From NCBI RefSeq assembly GCF_048060095.1, contig NZ_JBLUOA010000001.1, forward strand, positions 620,001 to 684,000: a DNA stretch of 64,000 nucleotides. The letters are read 5' to 3'. Numbering within the stretch: the stretch's first letter is position 1; every line of letters starts with the position of its first letter. A program made the translations under genes and the position numbers. Below, piece by piece: positions 8,136 through 16,909 of the stretch. The notes beneath the pieces were generated by a model. The model did no database searches, was not told the origin of the DNA, and was given only the letters and a program-made list of their open reading frames with translations. Origin of the DNA: JBLUOA01 sp048060095 (GTDB taxonomy: Bacteria; Pseudomonadota; Alphaproteobacteria; Rhodobacterales; Rhodobacteraceae).

Positions 8136-8513
8136 ATGATCTGGACCTTGATACAAGTCGCCCTTGGTGGGGCCATAGGGGCCTCCGGCCGCTACCTGAC
8201 CGGAGTCGCCAGCCTGCGCGCTTTCGGCCCCGGCTTTCCGTGGGCGACGATGATCGTCAATGTTGTCGGATCGATCCTGATGGGCGTGCTGGTCGTGGTG
8301 CTGGCCCACAAATCCGGCACCCGCATTGCGCCGTTCCTGATGACCGGCGTGCTGGGTGGGTTCACCACGTTTTCTGCCTTTTCGCTGGATGCGCTGACCC
8401 TATATGAGCGGGGCGAGGTCGGACTGGCCGCCGCCTATATCGCCGGAACGCTGGTGCTGACCCTTGGCGGTATCGCACTGGGCGTCGTCGTTGCTCGGGG
8501 GATTTTGGCATGA
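8136..8513 (+). CDS. crcB: Fluoride efflux channel CrcB/Fluc
   Basis: 125 residues, four predicted membrane helices. Family motifs are visible: GGAIGASGRYLTG at the start, WATMIVNVVGSILMGVL in the second helix and TGVLGGFTTFSAFSLDAL with the fluoride-lining Phe/Thr/Ser residues. CrcB dimers export fluoride. I took ATG 8136 because it begins right at the first helix; an earlier in-frame start (8061) would overlap rarA and add a charged leader. No fluoride riboswitch is visible upstream. The stop overlaps the next gene by 4 bp. Confidence 0.93.
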   Translation: MIWTLIQVALGGAIGASGRYLTGVASLRAFGPGFPWATMIVNVVGSILMGVLVVVLAHKSGTRIAPFLMTGVLGGFTTFSAFSLDALTLYERGEVGLAAAYIAGTLVLTLGGIALGVVVARGILA

Positions 8514-9559
8514 GCCGGGTTCAGACGCTGACCATCACGCCGGATGATGCGGACCAACGGCTCGACCGCTGGTTTCGCAGACTGTTCCCGCACGTCAGTC
8601 AGGGACGCATCGAAAAGATGTGCCGCAAGGGCGAAATTCGGATTGATGGCGGGCGGGTGAAGCCCGCCACGCGCTTGGCAACCGGGCAGGCCGTGCGGGT
8701 TCCCCCGCTGCCCGACCCGGACGACGTGCAGGCGAAGCCAAAACCGCGACCGACGGTTTCTGACGCGGACGCAAAGCTGATCCAATCCTGTGTGATCTAC
8801 CGGGATGACCACGTCATCGCCCTGAACAAACCGTCCGGACTGCCGACCCAAGGCGGTAGCAAGCAAACCCGCCACGTCGATGGCATGGCCGAGGCGTTGC
8901 GCTTTGGCTTGGATGAAAAGCCGCGGCTGGTCCATCGGCTCGACAAAGACACATCAGGCATCCTTCTGCTGGCGCGGACGCGGAAGGTTGCAAGCGCGCT
9001 GACCAAGGCGTTCCGGTCGCGTGACACGCGCAAGATTTATTGGGCCGCCGTTGCCGGCGCGCCGTTGCCGCGGATGGGAACGATCCGCTACGGTCTTGTC
9101 AAAGCACCCGGACACGGCGCGAAGGGTGAGGCGGAAAAGATGCTCTGCGTTCACCCGGATGAGGTTGGCAATACGCCGGATGCAAAACACGCAATGACGG
9201 ATTACGCAGTGCTGTCAGCACTTGGCACGCGCACCGCATGGGTTGCGCTGGTCCCGATCACGGGGCGCACACACCAGCTTCGGGCGCATATGGCAGAACT
9301 AGGCCACCCGATTATCGGTGACGGGAAATACGGCGGTTCGGGTCAGGAAAACCTTGGCGATGGCTGGGGCGCGCAATTGGGCGGAGAGATCAGCCGTAAG
9401 CTGCATCTGCACGCGCGATCGCTGAGCCTTCCACACCCTGTGACTGGCGCAACTCTGCACCTGACAGCGCCGCTGGCCGAGCATATGGAGCGGACATGGG
9501 ACACGCTTGGCTGGGTGCCAACCGACGTTCCCGAAGACCCGTTCGAGGATACGCCGTGA
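8510..9559 (+). CDS. RluC/RluD-family rRNA pseudouridine synthase
   Basis: 349 residues: an N-terminal S4 RNA-binding domain (DQRLDRWFRRLFPHVSQGRIEK) followed by the RluA-family catalytic domain with the catalytic Asp in RLVHRLDKDTSGILLLARTR and the downstream motif ITGRTHQLRAHMAELGHPIIGD. Such enzymes make pseudouridines in 23S rRNA. ATG 8510 overlaps the crcB stop by ATGA. Among family members it is closest in layout to RluC, but the target positions cannot be decided by reading. Confidence 0.92.
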   Translation: MSRVQTLTITPDDADQRLDRWFRRLFPHVSQGRIEKMCRKGEIRIDGGRVKPATRLATGQAVRVPPLPDPDDVQAKPKPRPTVSDADAKLIQSCVIYRDDHVIALNKPSGLPTQGGSKQTRHVDGMAEALRFGLDEKPRLVHRLDKDTSGILLLARTRKVASALTKAFRSRDTRKIYWAAVAGAPLPRMGTIRYGLVKAPGHGAKGEAEKMLCVHPDEVGNTPDAKHAMTDYAVLSALGTRTAWVALVPITGRTHQLRAHMAELGHPIIGDGKYGGSGQENLGDGWGAQLGGEISRKLHLHARSLSLPHPVTGATLHLTAPLAEHMERTWDTLGWVPTDVPEDPFEDTP

Positions 9560-10245
9560 CCGGACCGCTGCGGCTGATCGTATTCGATGTCGACGGAACG
9601 CTCGTCGACAGTCAGGCGCATATCATCGCGTCGATGGAAAGCGCCTTTGCCGGGATCGGCCTGCCCAGCCCAAGCCGCGACGCGATCCTCGGGATCGTCG
9701 GATTGTCGCTGCCGGTCGCGATCCCGACCCTCGTGCCCGATGCGGATGTGGCCACACATCGCGCGTTGGTCGAGGGCTACAAGACATCATACATGACATT
9801 ACGCTCGAACGATGCCGCCGCCGCCAGCAGCCCGCTTTACCCCGGCGCGCGGGACGCGCTCGACAGGCTGGGTGATCGGCCAGAGGTGTTGCTTGGCGTC
9901 GCAACAGGCAAGTCGCGCCGCGGGCTGGATCATGTGCTGGATCAGCACGGATGGAAAGCGCGCTTCATCACTCAGCAGGTTGCTGACGATCACCCCTCGA
10001 AACCGCATCCGTCGATGTTGCAGGCGGCGCTGTCCGAAACCGGCGCAGAGGGGCGTGACGCCGTGATGATCGGCGACACGGAATACGACATTCTTATGGG
10101 GCGGGCCGCCGGGTTTCGCACGATTGGCGTAAGCTGGGGCTATCACGACCTTGACCGGTTGAATGCCGCTGGCGCGGATCAGATCATCGGATCATTCAAT
10201 CAGTTGCTGGCGGCGCTCGACGACATGATGGAGCGGGACGGATGA
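9556..10245 (+). CDS. HAD-superfamily hydrolase, phosphoglycolate-phosphatase-like
   Basis: 229 residues from GTG 9556, which overlaps the preceding stop as GTGA; this coupling and the closeness to motif I decide the start. HAD motifs: FDVDGTLVDS (nucleophile Asp), GVATGKSRRGL (motif II region), KPHPSMLQAAL (motif III Lys) and MIGDTEYDILMGRAAG (motif IV acidic pair). These are typical of Gph/PgmB-like phosphatases. Its operon position between rluC-type and ATP12 genes gives no strong substrate clue. Confidence 0.88.
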   Translation: MTGPLRLIVFDVDGTLVDSQAHIIASMESAFAGIGLPSPSRDAILGIVGLSLPVAIPTLVPDADVATHRALVEGYKTSYMTLRSNDAAAASSPLYPGARDALDRLGDRPEVLLGVATGKSRRGLDHVLDQHGWKARFITQQVADDHPSKPHPSMLQAALSETGAEGRDAVMIGDTEYDILMGRAAGFRTIGVSWGYHDLDRLNAAGADQIIGSFNQLLAALDDMMERDG

Positions 10246-10958
10246 GTGAATGGGCCGCAAAACGGTTCTGGAAAGACGCGGCGGCTGAGCGGGCTGAGGG
10301 CGGCTATACCGTGCTGCTGGACGGTCGGAACGTCCGCACCCCGGCTAAGGCGTTGCTGATCCTGCCAAACCGGAAGATGGCTGACGCGATTGCCGCGGAG
10401 TGGGCAGCGCAGGGCGAACGGATCGACCCGATGCAGATGCCGGTCACGCGGTCTGCCAATGCGGCCATTGATAAGGTCGCGACCCAGCGCGATGAAGTAA
10501 TCGAAATGCTCGCTGAATATGGCGCGACGGACCTGCTGTGCTATCGAGCCGAAGCACCGGAAGAACTGGTCAGCCGACAAGCCGCTGCATGGGATCCGCT
10601 GCTCGACTGGGCGGATGCAGAACTCAGCGCGCGATTGATGCCGGTTCAGGGGGTTATGTTCCACGCACAGCGGCCTGAAAGCCTTGCCAAACTCCGCACG
10701 GAACTGGATGCGTTGACGCCGTTCCAATTAGCTGCGGCGCACGATCTGATTTCGATCTCAGGCTCGCTTGTTTTGGCCTGTGCGGTGATGCGCGGCGAAA
10801 CCTCGCCCGAAGACGCGTGGGCAGCGGCGCGAATCGATGAGACTTGGCAGGAAGAACAGTGGGGTGTCGACGAAGAAGCCCGCGTTATGGCCGACGCAAA
10901 GCGCAATGCGTTTCTTCACGCCGCATATTTCTTCGGGTTGAGTGATCCTTCCTCCTGA
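10242..10958 (+). CDS. ATP12-family chaperone for F1-ATPase assembly
   Basis: 238 residues, overlapping the HAD gene by ATGA. The sequence starts with the ATP12 pattern (KRFWKDAAAERAEGGYTVLLDGRNVRTPAK) and contains the conserved DLLCYRAEAPEELVSRQAAAWDPLLDWAD segment. ATP12 binds the alpha subunit during F1 assembly in mitochondria and in alphaproteobacteria, so it is a good lineage marker. It ends the plus-strand run that began with rarA. Confidence 0.92.
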   Translation: MSEWAAKRFWKDAAAERAEGGYTVLLDGRNVRTPAKALLILPNRKMADAIAAEWAAQGERIDPMQMPVTRSANAAIDKVATQRDEVIEMLAEYGATDLLCYRAEAPEELVSRQAAAWDPLLDWADAELSARLMPVQGVMFHAQRPESLAKLRTELDALTPFQLAAAHDLISISGSLVLACAVMRGETSPEDAWAAARIDETWQEEQWGVDEEARVMADAKRNAFLHAAYFFGLSDPSS

Positions 10959-11183
10959 TCGCGGAACGCGCTTTGGCACATATCCAAAAGGGCAAAGTTG
11001 ACGTGGCGTCCGCCGCTGAGAAACGGTGTTTCCCGCGATTCATTAGGACACCACCCTTGACCTAGGGCGGTGATTTTGGCCAAACTCTCCGCACTTAAGG
11101 GAGAAACCCTCAAATTATCGCATCCAATCCAAACAGATTGGAATAACCGCCCCTAGCGGGTGGACTATCAGGAAGAGGTAAAA

Positions 11184-12200
11184 ATGAAAAAATCCGTATT
11201 TTTTGGCGCGCTGACGGTCGCCGGTATTGCGGCCGGCGGTGTCTACGCTGGCACGCTTGATGACGTGAAGGCGCGCGGCAAGCTGAATTGCGGTGTGGCG
11301 ACTGGCGTGCCTGGCTTTGCAACGCCAGATGCGAATGGGGAATGGCAGGGGTTTGACGTGAGCATTTGCCGTGCTGTCGCAGCTGCTGTGCTGAACGATG
11401 CATCCGCAGTTGAGTTTGTGCCGACAACTGGCAAAACACGCTTCACCGCACTGGCTTCTGGTGAAATCGACATGCTGGCCCGGAACACCACCTGGACCTT
11501 CAGCCGTGACGTTGACCTGAAGTTCGACTTCATCGGCGTGAACTACTACGACGGCCAAGGCTTCATGGTTCCGTCGGGTCTGGGCGTGACGTCGGCAAAA
11601 GATCTGGACGGCGCGACCGTCTGTATCCAAACCGGCACCACGACCGAGCTGAACCTCGCGGACTTCTTCCGCATCAACAACATCAGTTACGAACCCGTGC
11701 CGATCGAAACCAACGCCGAAGCACAGCAGCAGTATCTTGCAGGTGCTTGTGACGTTTACACGACGGACGCATCCGGCCTTGCCGCAACGCGTGCATCGTT
11801 CGAGAACCCGGCAGAGCACGTTCTTCTGCCTGAGATCATCTCGAAAGAGCCGCTCGGCCCGCTTGTTCGCCATGGCGACAACGAATGGGGTGACGTGGTG
11901 CGCTGGACGCTGAACGCGCTTGTCGCAGCGGAAGAGCTTGATGTGACCTCCGCCAACATCGCTGAGATGGCCAGCGGCACCAACAACCCGGAAATCAACC
12001 GGATGCTTGGCACCGAAGGCAACCTTGGCGAAATGCTGGGTCTCGAAGCTGAGTGGGCGCAGCGCGCGATTGCTGTAAACGGCAACTACGGTGAAATCTT
12101 TGAGAAGTTCATCGGCGAAAGCACCCCGATTGGTCTGGCCCGCGGCTTGAACGCCCAGTGGACCGATGGTGGCCTGCTCTACGCACCGCCGTTCCGGTAA
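11184..12200 (+). CDS. aapJ: General L-amino-acid ABC transporter, substrate-binding protein AapJ
   Basis: 338 residues from ATG 11184 behind AGGAAGAGG, with a signal peptide (MKKSVFFGALTVAGIAAGGVYA). The mature part is a family-3 solute-binding protein with the AapJ/BztA hallmark LDDVKARGKLNCGVATGVPGFATPDANGEWQGFDVSICRA at its start, given here in pieces of the reading. It binds a wide range of L-amino acids in the periplasm. It is followed by aapQ, aapM and aapP in the standard order. A stable hairpin after the stop probably keeps the message for this protein more abundant than that of the membrane genes. Confidence 0.95.
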   Translation: MKKSVFFGALTVAGIAAGGVYAGTLDDVKARGKLNCGVATGVPGFATPDANGEWQGFDVSICRAVAAAVLNDASAVEFVPTTGKTRFTALASGEIDMLARNTTWTFSRDVDLKFDFIGVNYYDGQGFMVPSGLGVTSAKDLDGATVCIQTGTTTELNLADFFRINNISYEPVPIETNAEAQQQYLAGACDVYTTDASGLAATRASFENPAEHVLLPEIISKEPLGPLVRHGDNEWGDVVRWTLNALVAAEELDVTSANIAEMASGTNNPEINRMLGTEGNLGEMLGLEAEWAQRAIAVNGNYGEIFEKFIGESTPIGLARGLNAQWTDGGLLYAPPFR

Positions 12201-12213
12201 GATAGAAACGAAG

Positions 12214-12238
12214 AAGGGCGCGGTCATTCCGCGCCCTT
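12214..12238 (+). terminator. Intercistronic hairpin between aapJ and aapQ
   Basis: AAGGGCGCGG (12214-12223) pairs perfectly with CCGCGCCCTT (12229-12238) over a TCATT loop and is followed by TG. It starts 13 bases after the aapJ stop. It likely acts as a partial terminator or 3' stabiliser that sets the ratio of binding protein to permease. Confidence 0.75.
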
Positions 12239-12329
12239 TGCACATGCAGAAACAAAAACAACGCTTCAGTCGTGATGAACGCAGCAAATGCGTCGCGCTA
12301 AAGAAACTGTGGCAAACGGGGATGTCTTC

Positions 12330-13589
12330 ATGACAACACTGACCGACCCTCCGAAGGAGTCGTTTCGGCTATCAATGCTGATCTACGACACCCGGTATCG
12401 ATCAATGACAATTCAAATTATCGCGCTGATCGCGTTTCTTGTCCTGATCGGCTGGCTTGTTAGCAATACGATCGCCAACCTTGCGATATCCGGGAAAGAA
12501 CTCGGTTTCGGGTTCCTGAAAGAACCCGCAGGCTACGACATCAACCAGCGACTGCTGGAGTATAATTCACAAAGCACCCACCTACGCGCCGCGTTTATCG
12601 GCCTGATCAACACGCTTGTCGTTGCGGTCCTTGGCTGTATCACCGCGACCATTTTGGGTGTGATCATCGGGGTTTTGCGCCTGTCGAAGAACTGGCTGAT
12701 CGCGCGCCTGATGACCGTCTACGTTGAGATGTTCCGCAATGTTCCGGTCCTGCTTTGGATCGTGTTCATTATGGCGATCTTGATCGAAACCCTACCCGCG
12801 CCAAGCGCATTTCGGGGGGACGAACCGACCGCGACACTTAAACTGTTTGATACGGTCGCGATCACCAACCGCGGCGTCTATATCCCCGAACCGTTGTTCA
12901 GCAGGGGGCTGGGCGACGCGTCGGTCCTTGGAGGCGCGTTTGACGTAAGCCTTAACCTGATCGCCATCGCCGCACTTCTGATCGCGAGCTTTATGCTGTC
13001 AGGTCTGGTCAAACGCCGCGCCGATGCCATTCAGGAAGCGACAGGTGATCGGCCCGATACATGGTACATCCGGCTGGCGATCATCGTGCTGCCAACGGCC
13101 ATCCTTCTTTGGATACTGGGGTTCCACCTTGGTTATCCGGCGCTGAAAGGGTTTAACTTCCAGGGTGGCACACACCTTCGCAACTCTCTGATCGCTCTGT
13201 GGCTCGCGCTGTCCCTCTACACGGCCGCGTTTATCGCAGAGATCGTGCGCGCAGGTATCCTCGCGATATCACATGGCCAGACCGAGGCCGCTTCGGCACT
13301 TGGCATCCGCCCCAGCCGCACGATGAGTCTCGTGATCCTGCCGCAGGCGCTGCGGGTTATCATTCCGCCGCTCATCTCCAACTACCTGAACCTGACCAAG
13401 AACTCCTCTCTGGCGATTGCCGTGGGGTATATGGATCTGACAGGCACGTTGATGGGCATCACCCTGAACCAGACCGGTAAGGAGCTTGAAACGCTCCTGC
13501 TTGGGATGCTCGTCTATCTGATCATCTCGCTTTCGGTATCCGCTGTGATGAACTGGTACAACAATTCCGTAAAATTGGTGGAGCGGTAA
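12330..13589 (+). CDS. aapQ: General L-amino-acid ABC transporter permease AapQ
   Basis: 419 residues. A multi-helix membrane protein with the His/Glu/polar-amino-acid permease core: EMFRNVPVLLWIVFI in the first half and the EAA loop AEIVRAGILAISHGQTEAASALGIRPSRTMSLVILPQALR in the second, read in pieces. The long loop around residues 155-230 is typical of AapQ/BztB. I chose ATG 12330; an in-frame ATG at 12288 would add 14 residues without clear benefit. It pairs with AapM as the transmembrane heterodimer. Confidence 0.94.
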   Translation: MTTLTDPPKESFRLSMLIYDTRYRSMTIQIIALIAFLVLIGWLVSNTIANLAISGKELGFGFLKEPAGYDINQRLLEYNSQSTHLRAAFIGLINTLVVAVLGCITATILGVIIGVLRLSKNWLIARLMTVYVEMFRNVPVLLWIVFIMAILIETLPAPSAFRGDEPTATLKLFDTVAITNRGVYIPEPLFSRGLGDASVLGGAFDVSLNLIAIAALLIASFMLSGLVKRRADAIQEATGDRPDTWYIRLAIIVLPTAILLWILGFHLGYPALKGFNFQGGTHLRNSLIALWLALSLYTAAFIAEIVRAGILAISHGQTEAASALGIRPSRTMSLVILPQALRVIIPPLISNYLNLTKNSSLAIAVGYMDLTGTLMGITLNQTGKELETLLLGMLVYLIISLSVSAVMNWYNNSVKLVER

Positions 13590-13590
13590 G

Positions 13591-14889
13591 ATGACAGAAT
13601 TATCCTATGTCCGCACCGAAATGCTGCCCGAAAGCGAACCGCCGGCATCGACCGTCGGTATCGTCGGTTGGGCACGCGAAAACCTGTTCAATGGTTGGTT
13701 CAATAGCGTTCTGACGATCATCTCGCTTTATGCGATTTATAGCATCTTGGCAGCCATCCTGCCGTGGATGCTGCACAACACTTGGTCGGCAACCTCGCTG
13801 AATGAATGCCGCGATATCGTCGCGGCGTCCGGTGCCGAGCACGGTGGCGCCTGCTGGGGCGTGATCCGGGAACGCTGGTTGCAGATGATGTTCGGGTTCT
13901 ACCCGTCAGAGCTTTACTGGCGTCCGATCCTTGCATTCATCCTGCTGTTGGTAGCGCTCGCGCCCGTTTTGTTCGACACGATGCCGCGCAAAATGCTGTG
14001 GTTCTCGGCGCTGTTCCCGTTCCTGATGCCGTGGCTGCTTTGGGGTGGGTCGATCTGGCCGCCGATTTCCGCGCTGATCGGATTTGTCCTCGGCTACGTC
14101 GTGTTCCGCGCGCTTTCGGCTGCGACGAGCGATCTGATCGGCTTGATTGGTGGTGTGGTTGCCGCAGTCGTCTGGTGGCTATACTTATCGGGCGGTTTTT
14201 CGTCGATTGCGCATGGCATCATCCCAATCGGTATCGAAAGCGTTGAAAGCCGGCAGTTTGGCGGGTTCATGTTGTCGATCACGATCGGCGTGGTTGCGAT
14301 TGGCTGTTCCTTCCCAATCGGCATTTTCCTTGCCCTCGGGCGCCGTTCGGACCTGCTGATCGTCAAGTCGCTTTGCGTCGGGTTCATTGAATTCATCCGC
14401 GGCGTGCCGCTGATTACGCTGTTATTCGTGGCATCGACGCTGCTGAACATCTTCCTGCCACCGGGGACAGAGTTCGACATTATCCTGCGGGTGTTCATCA
14501 TGGTGACCCTGTTCGCCTCGGCCTATATGGCCGAAGTGATCCGGGGTGGCCTCGCGGCCCTGCCAACCGGACAGTACGAGGCGGCGGATGCGCTTGGCCT
14601 CGACTACTGGAAGGCGCAGCGCCTGATCATCATGCCGCAGGCGTTGAAGATTTCCATTCCGGGGATTGTTTCAACGTTCATCGGGGTCTTCAAGGACACG
14701 ACGCTGGTATCGATCATCGCGCTGTTTGACCCCTTGAACCTGTCGAACGCGATCCGCGCGGATTCAGCCTGGAACGGCATTGTTTGGGAGCTTTACGGCT
14801 TTATCGCCGTGGTGTTCTTCATCCTCTGCTTCTCCATGTCCCGCTATTCCATGTATCTGGAGCGTAAGCTTCAGACTGGCCACCAATAA
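13591..14889 (+). CDS. aapM: General L-amino-acid ABC transporter permease AapM
   Basis: 432 residues, starting one base after the aapQ stop. Second membrane subunit: N-terminal helix pair, a cysteine-containing extracytoplasmic loop (LNECRDIVAASGAEHGGACWGV), a cluster of helices, then the permease core EFIRGVPLITLLFV and the EAA loop AEVIRGGLAALPTGQYEAADALGLDYWKAQ, read in pieces. The late part (SIPGIVSTFIGVFKDTTLVSII) is characteristic of the polar-amino-acid family. It should form the channel with AapQ and dock AapP. Confidence 0.94.
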   Translation: MTELSYVRTEMLPESEPPASTVGIVGWARENLFNGWFNSVLTIISLYAIYSILAAILPWMLHNTWSATSLNECRDIVAASGAEHGGACWGVIRERWLQMMFGFYPSELYWRPILAFILLLVALAPVLFDTMPRKMLWFSALFPFLMPWLLWGGSIWPPISALIGFVLGYVVFRALSAATSDLIGLIGGVVAAVVWWLYLSGGFSSIAHGIIPIGIESVESRQFGGFMLSITIGVVAIGCSFPIGIFLALGRRSDLLIVKSLCVGFIEFIRGVPLITLLFVASTLLNIFLPPGTEFDIILRVFIMVTLFASAYMAEVIRGGLAALPTGQYEAADALGLDYWKAQRLIIMPQALKISIPGIVSTFIGVFKDTTLVSIIALFDPLNLSNAIRADSAWNGIVWELYGFIAVVFFILCFSMSRYSMYLERKLQTGHQ

Positions 14890-14901
14890 GGAGTTCTGCC
14901 C

Positions 14902-15693
14902 ATGTCTGAACTACTCACCGACCGTCAAATCGACCGCTCAAAAATGCACGTGAGCGATCAGGTCGCCATCCAGATCACCAATATGAACAAGTGGTATGGC
15001 GCGTTCCATGTGCTGCGGGATATCAACCTGACCGTCAACGAAGGGGAGCGTATCGTCATCGCTGGCCCTTCCGGGTCTGGTAAATCCACACTGATCCGCT
15101 GCATCAACCGGCTGGAGGAACACCAGCAGGGCGACATCATCGTTGATGGGATCGAACTGACGAGCGACCTCAAGAACATCGACAAGATCCGGCGCGAGGT
15201 TGGGATGTGCTTTCAGCACTTCAACCTCTTCCCGCATCTGACGATCCTTGAAAACTGCACACTCGCGCCGATCTGGGTCCGCAAGACGCCCCGGAAAGAG
15301 GCGGAAGAAACCGCGATGCACTTCCTTGAAAAGGTGAAAATCCCGGAACAAGCGAACAAGTATCCCGGCCAGCTTTCAGGGGGCCAGCAGCAGCGGGTCG
15401 CAATCGCCCGCAGCCTGTGTATGCGGCCCCGGATCATGCTGTTTGACGAACCGACGTCGGCGCTTGACCCTGAGATGATCAAGGAGGTGCTCGACACGAT
15501 GATCGAGCTTGCGGAAGAGGGCATGACGATGCTGTGCGTGACGCACGAGATGGGTTTTGCCCGGCAGGTTGCGAACCGCGTGATCTTTATGGACCAAGGC
15601 CAAATCGTTGAGCAGAACGAACCGGAAGAGTTCTTCAATAACCCGAAAAGCGATCGGACAAAGCTGTTCCTGAGCCAGATCCTCGGACACTGA
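14902..15693 (+). CDS. aapP: General L-amino-acid ABC transporter ATP-binding protein AapP
   Basis: 263 residues with AAGGAG before ATG 14902. ABC ATPase motifs: Walker A GPSGSGKST, Q-loop CFQHFNLFPHLT, signature LSGGQQQRVAIAR, Walker B MLFDEPTSALDP and the switch His in CVTHEMGFA. It is closest to the polar-amino-acid ATPases (GlnQ/AapP) and powers AapQM. A strong terminator follows the stop by about 20 bases. Confidence 0.95.
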   Translation: MSELLTDRQIDRSKMHVSDQVAIQITNMNKWYGAFHVLRDINLTVNEGERIVIAGPSGSGKSTLIRCINRLEEHQQGDIIVDGIELTSDLKNIDKIRREVGMCFQHFNLFPHLTILENCTLAPIWVRKTPRKEAEETAMHFLEKVKIPEQANKYPGQLSGGQQQRVAIARSLCMRPRIMLFDEPTSALDPEMIKEVLDTMIELAEEGMTMLCVTHEMGFARQVANRVIFMDQGQIVEQNEPEEFFNNPKSDRTKLFLSQILGH

Positions 15694-15715
15694 ATTTAGG
15701 CCACATATCGACGAC

Positions 15716-15745
15716 AAAACCCCGGCCATTGTGTCGGGGTTTTTC
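15716..15745 (+). terminator. Intrinsic terminator of the aap operon
   Basis: AAAACCCCG (15716-15724) pairs with CGGGGTTTT (15735-15743) around a 10-nt loop and runs into a T tract. The A-rich 5' side means it can also terminate minus-strand transcription, which fits the convergent gene ending at 15756. Confidence 0.85.
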
Positions 15746-15755
15746 GTAGGCTGCG

Positions 15756-16259
15756 CTAGGCCAAATCGCGCGGCACGACGAAATCGACCAGATCGCCGGT
15801 GCCGGGGCGGATAGCTTTCCAGTTGTCGGCGTCAAAATCCAGCACCGCCGTTGCGGCGGTCGGATAGCGGTCAAACGCCGCGTGATCGACAGGCTTTGAT
15901 ACCAACCCAGCGGCAAGTCCCGCTGTCCCCGGATTGTGGCCAAGCAGCAGCACCGTGTCGCGGGATTGCCGACCCAGGGCTGTCAGCATCGCCTGAGGGG
16001 AAGCGTGGTAGAGGCCGGAGCTGAACTCCACCTCCGTATCCGGGTTCAGGTGCGGGGCGAGGCCCTGCCACGTTTCAACCGTGCGCCGCGCGGTGGAGGA
16101 CAGAACCGCATCCGGTTGATAGCCCTTTCCGGCCAGCCAGCCGCCGATTGCATCCGCGGCGGCACGGCCACGCGCATTCAGGCGACGGTCGTGATCGTCA
16201 AGGGTGGGATCGTCCCAGCTTGATTTGGCGTGGCGGATCAGGATGAGACGCAGGGTCAT
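15756..16259 (-). CDS. SixA-like histidine phosphatase family protein
   Basis: 167 residues from ATG 16259, which overlaps the upstream stop by ATGA. The catalytic histidine motif LILIRHAKSSW is at the very start, and the second histidine lies in LLLGHNPGTAGLA. These small phosphoglycerate-mutase-like proteins resemble E. coli SixA, a phosphohistidine phosphatase. Frame-compatible starts further upstream would lie inside the ferredoxin gene. It is last in a minus-strand string beginning with the hydroxylase. Confidence 0.85.
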   Translation of the reverse strand: MTLRLILIRHAKSSWDDPTLDDHDRRLNARGRAAADAIGGWLAGKGYQPDAVLSSTARRTVETWQGLAPHLNPDTEVEFSSGLYHASPQAMLTALGRQSRDTVLLLGHNPGTAGLAAGLVSKPVDHAAFDRYPTAATAVLDFDADNWKAIRPGTGDLVDFVVPRDLA

Positions 16260-16909
16260 CGGGAATGAAATGCCTTCATGTGAAATGCGGATTGTTCTGG
16301 CACCCTGCCATAGGTTTGGCTGACAGGACAAGCACGGCGGACGGCGCAGCCGTTTGTCATGCAATCGCTGCCCTTGGGTGTGTCGAGGAAGGCGTGGCAG
16401 GCGGGAAGGTCATAGCCGTCGCCAGTTAGCGCCCCGACCGGGCAGGCGGTGAGGCATGGCTTGGTGTTGCAGGTGGTGCATGGGGCGGGGTCGGATGAGG
16501 GCAAGTCGATCCGCTCCGGCAACATTAGCGCCGCGCGGTAGGATACCATCAGCCCGGCGCGGTCCTGCACCAGTAAAGTGACCGGAGAGGCCCACGCCCG
16601 CCCGGATCTGACTGCCCAGCGATAGAACGGCGGGTAGGGCGGGCCATCGGACGGGAAAACGGCCGTTGCGTTGAGGTCAGAAGCCAAAGCGCCGATCACC
16701 CGCTTTGACCACCGATCCAGCGGATCGGGTGCGCTGTCCTGATACTCAGGCGAGGCGGTGAAGGTCGCCCAGAACCCCGGCTCTTGCGGGCCGAGCAGCA
16801 GAACCGCGCCCGTACCGCCTGGCACCATATCCTCCGCATTCGGATGAAACGCGCCGAAGATGTCGAGCGCTCGGTCGCGGGCGGCCTTTTCCAGCGCGGT
16901 ATAGGTCAT
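16256..16909 (-). CDS. 4Fe-4S ferredoxin-type iron-sulfur protein
   Basis: 217 residues from ATG 16909, overlapping the hydroxylase stop by ATGA. About 145 residues without cysteines precede two clustered cysteine motifs: CTTCNTKPCLTACP and, about 35 residues later, CMTNGCAVRRACPVS. The first is a classic 4Fe-4S pattern and the second a variant, so one or two clusters are possible. The layout resembles the C-terminal electron-transfer part of QueG-like proteins, but the cobalamin domain is missing. Its partner enzyme is unknown; the coupled hydroxylase is an obvious but unproven candidate. Confidence 0.75.
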   Translation of the reverse strand: MTYTALEKAARDRALDIFGAFHPNAEDMVPGGTGAVLLLGPQEPGFWATFTASPEYQDSAPDPLDRWSKRVIGALASDLNATAVFPSDGPPYPPFYRWAVRSGRAWASPVTLLVQDRAGLMVSYRAALMLPERIDLPSSDPAPCTTCNTKPCLTACPVGALTGDGYDLPACHAFLDTPKGSDCMTNGCAVRRACPVSQTYGRVPEQSAFHMKAFHSR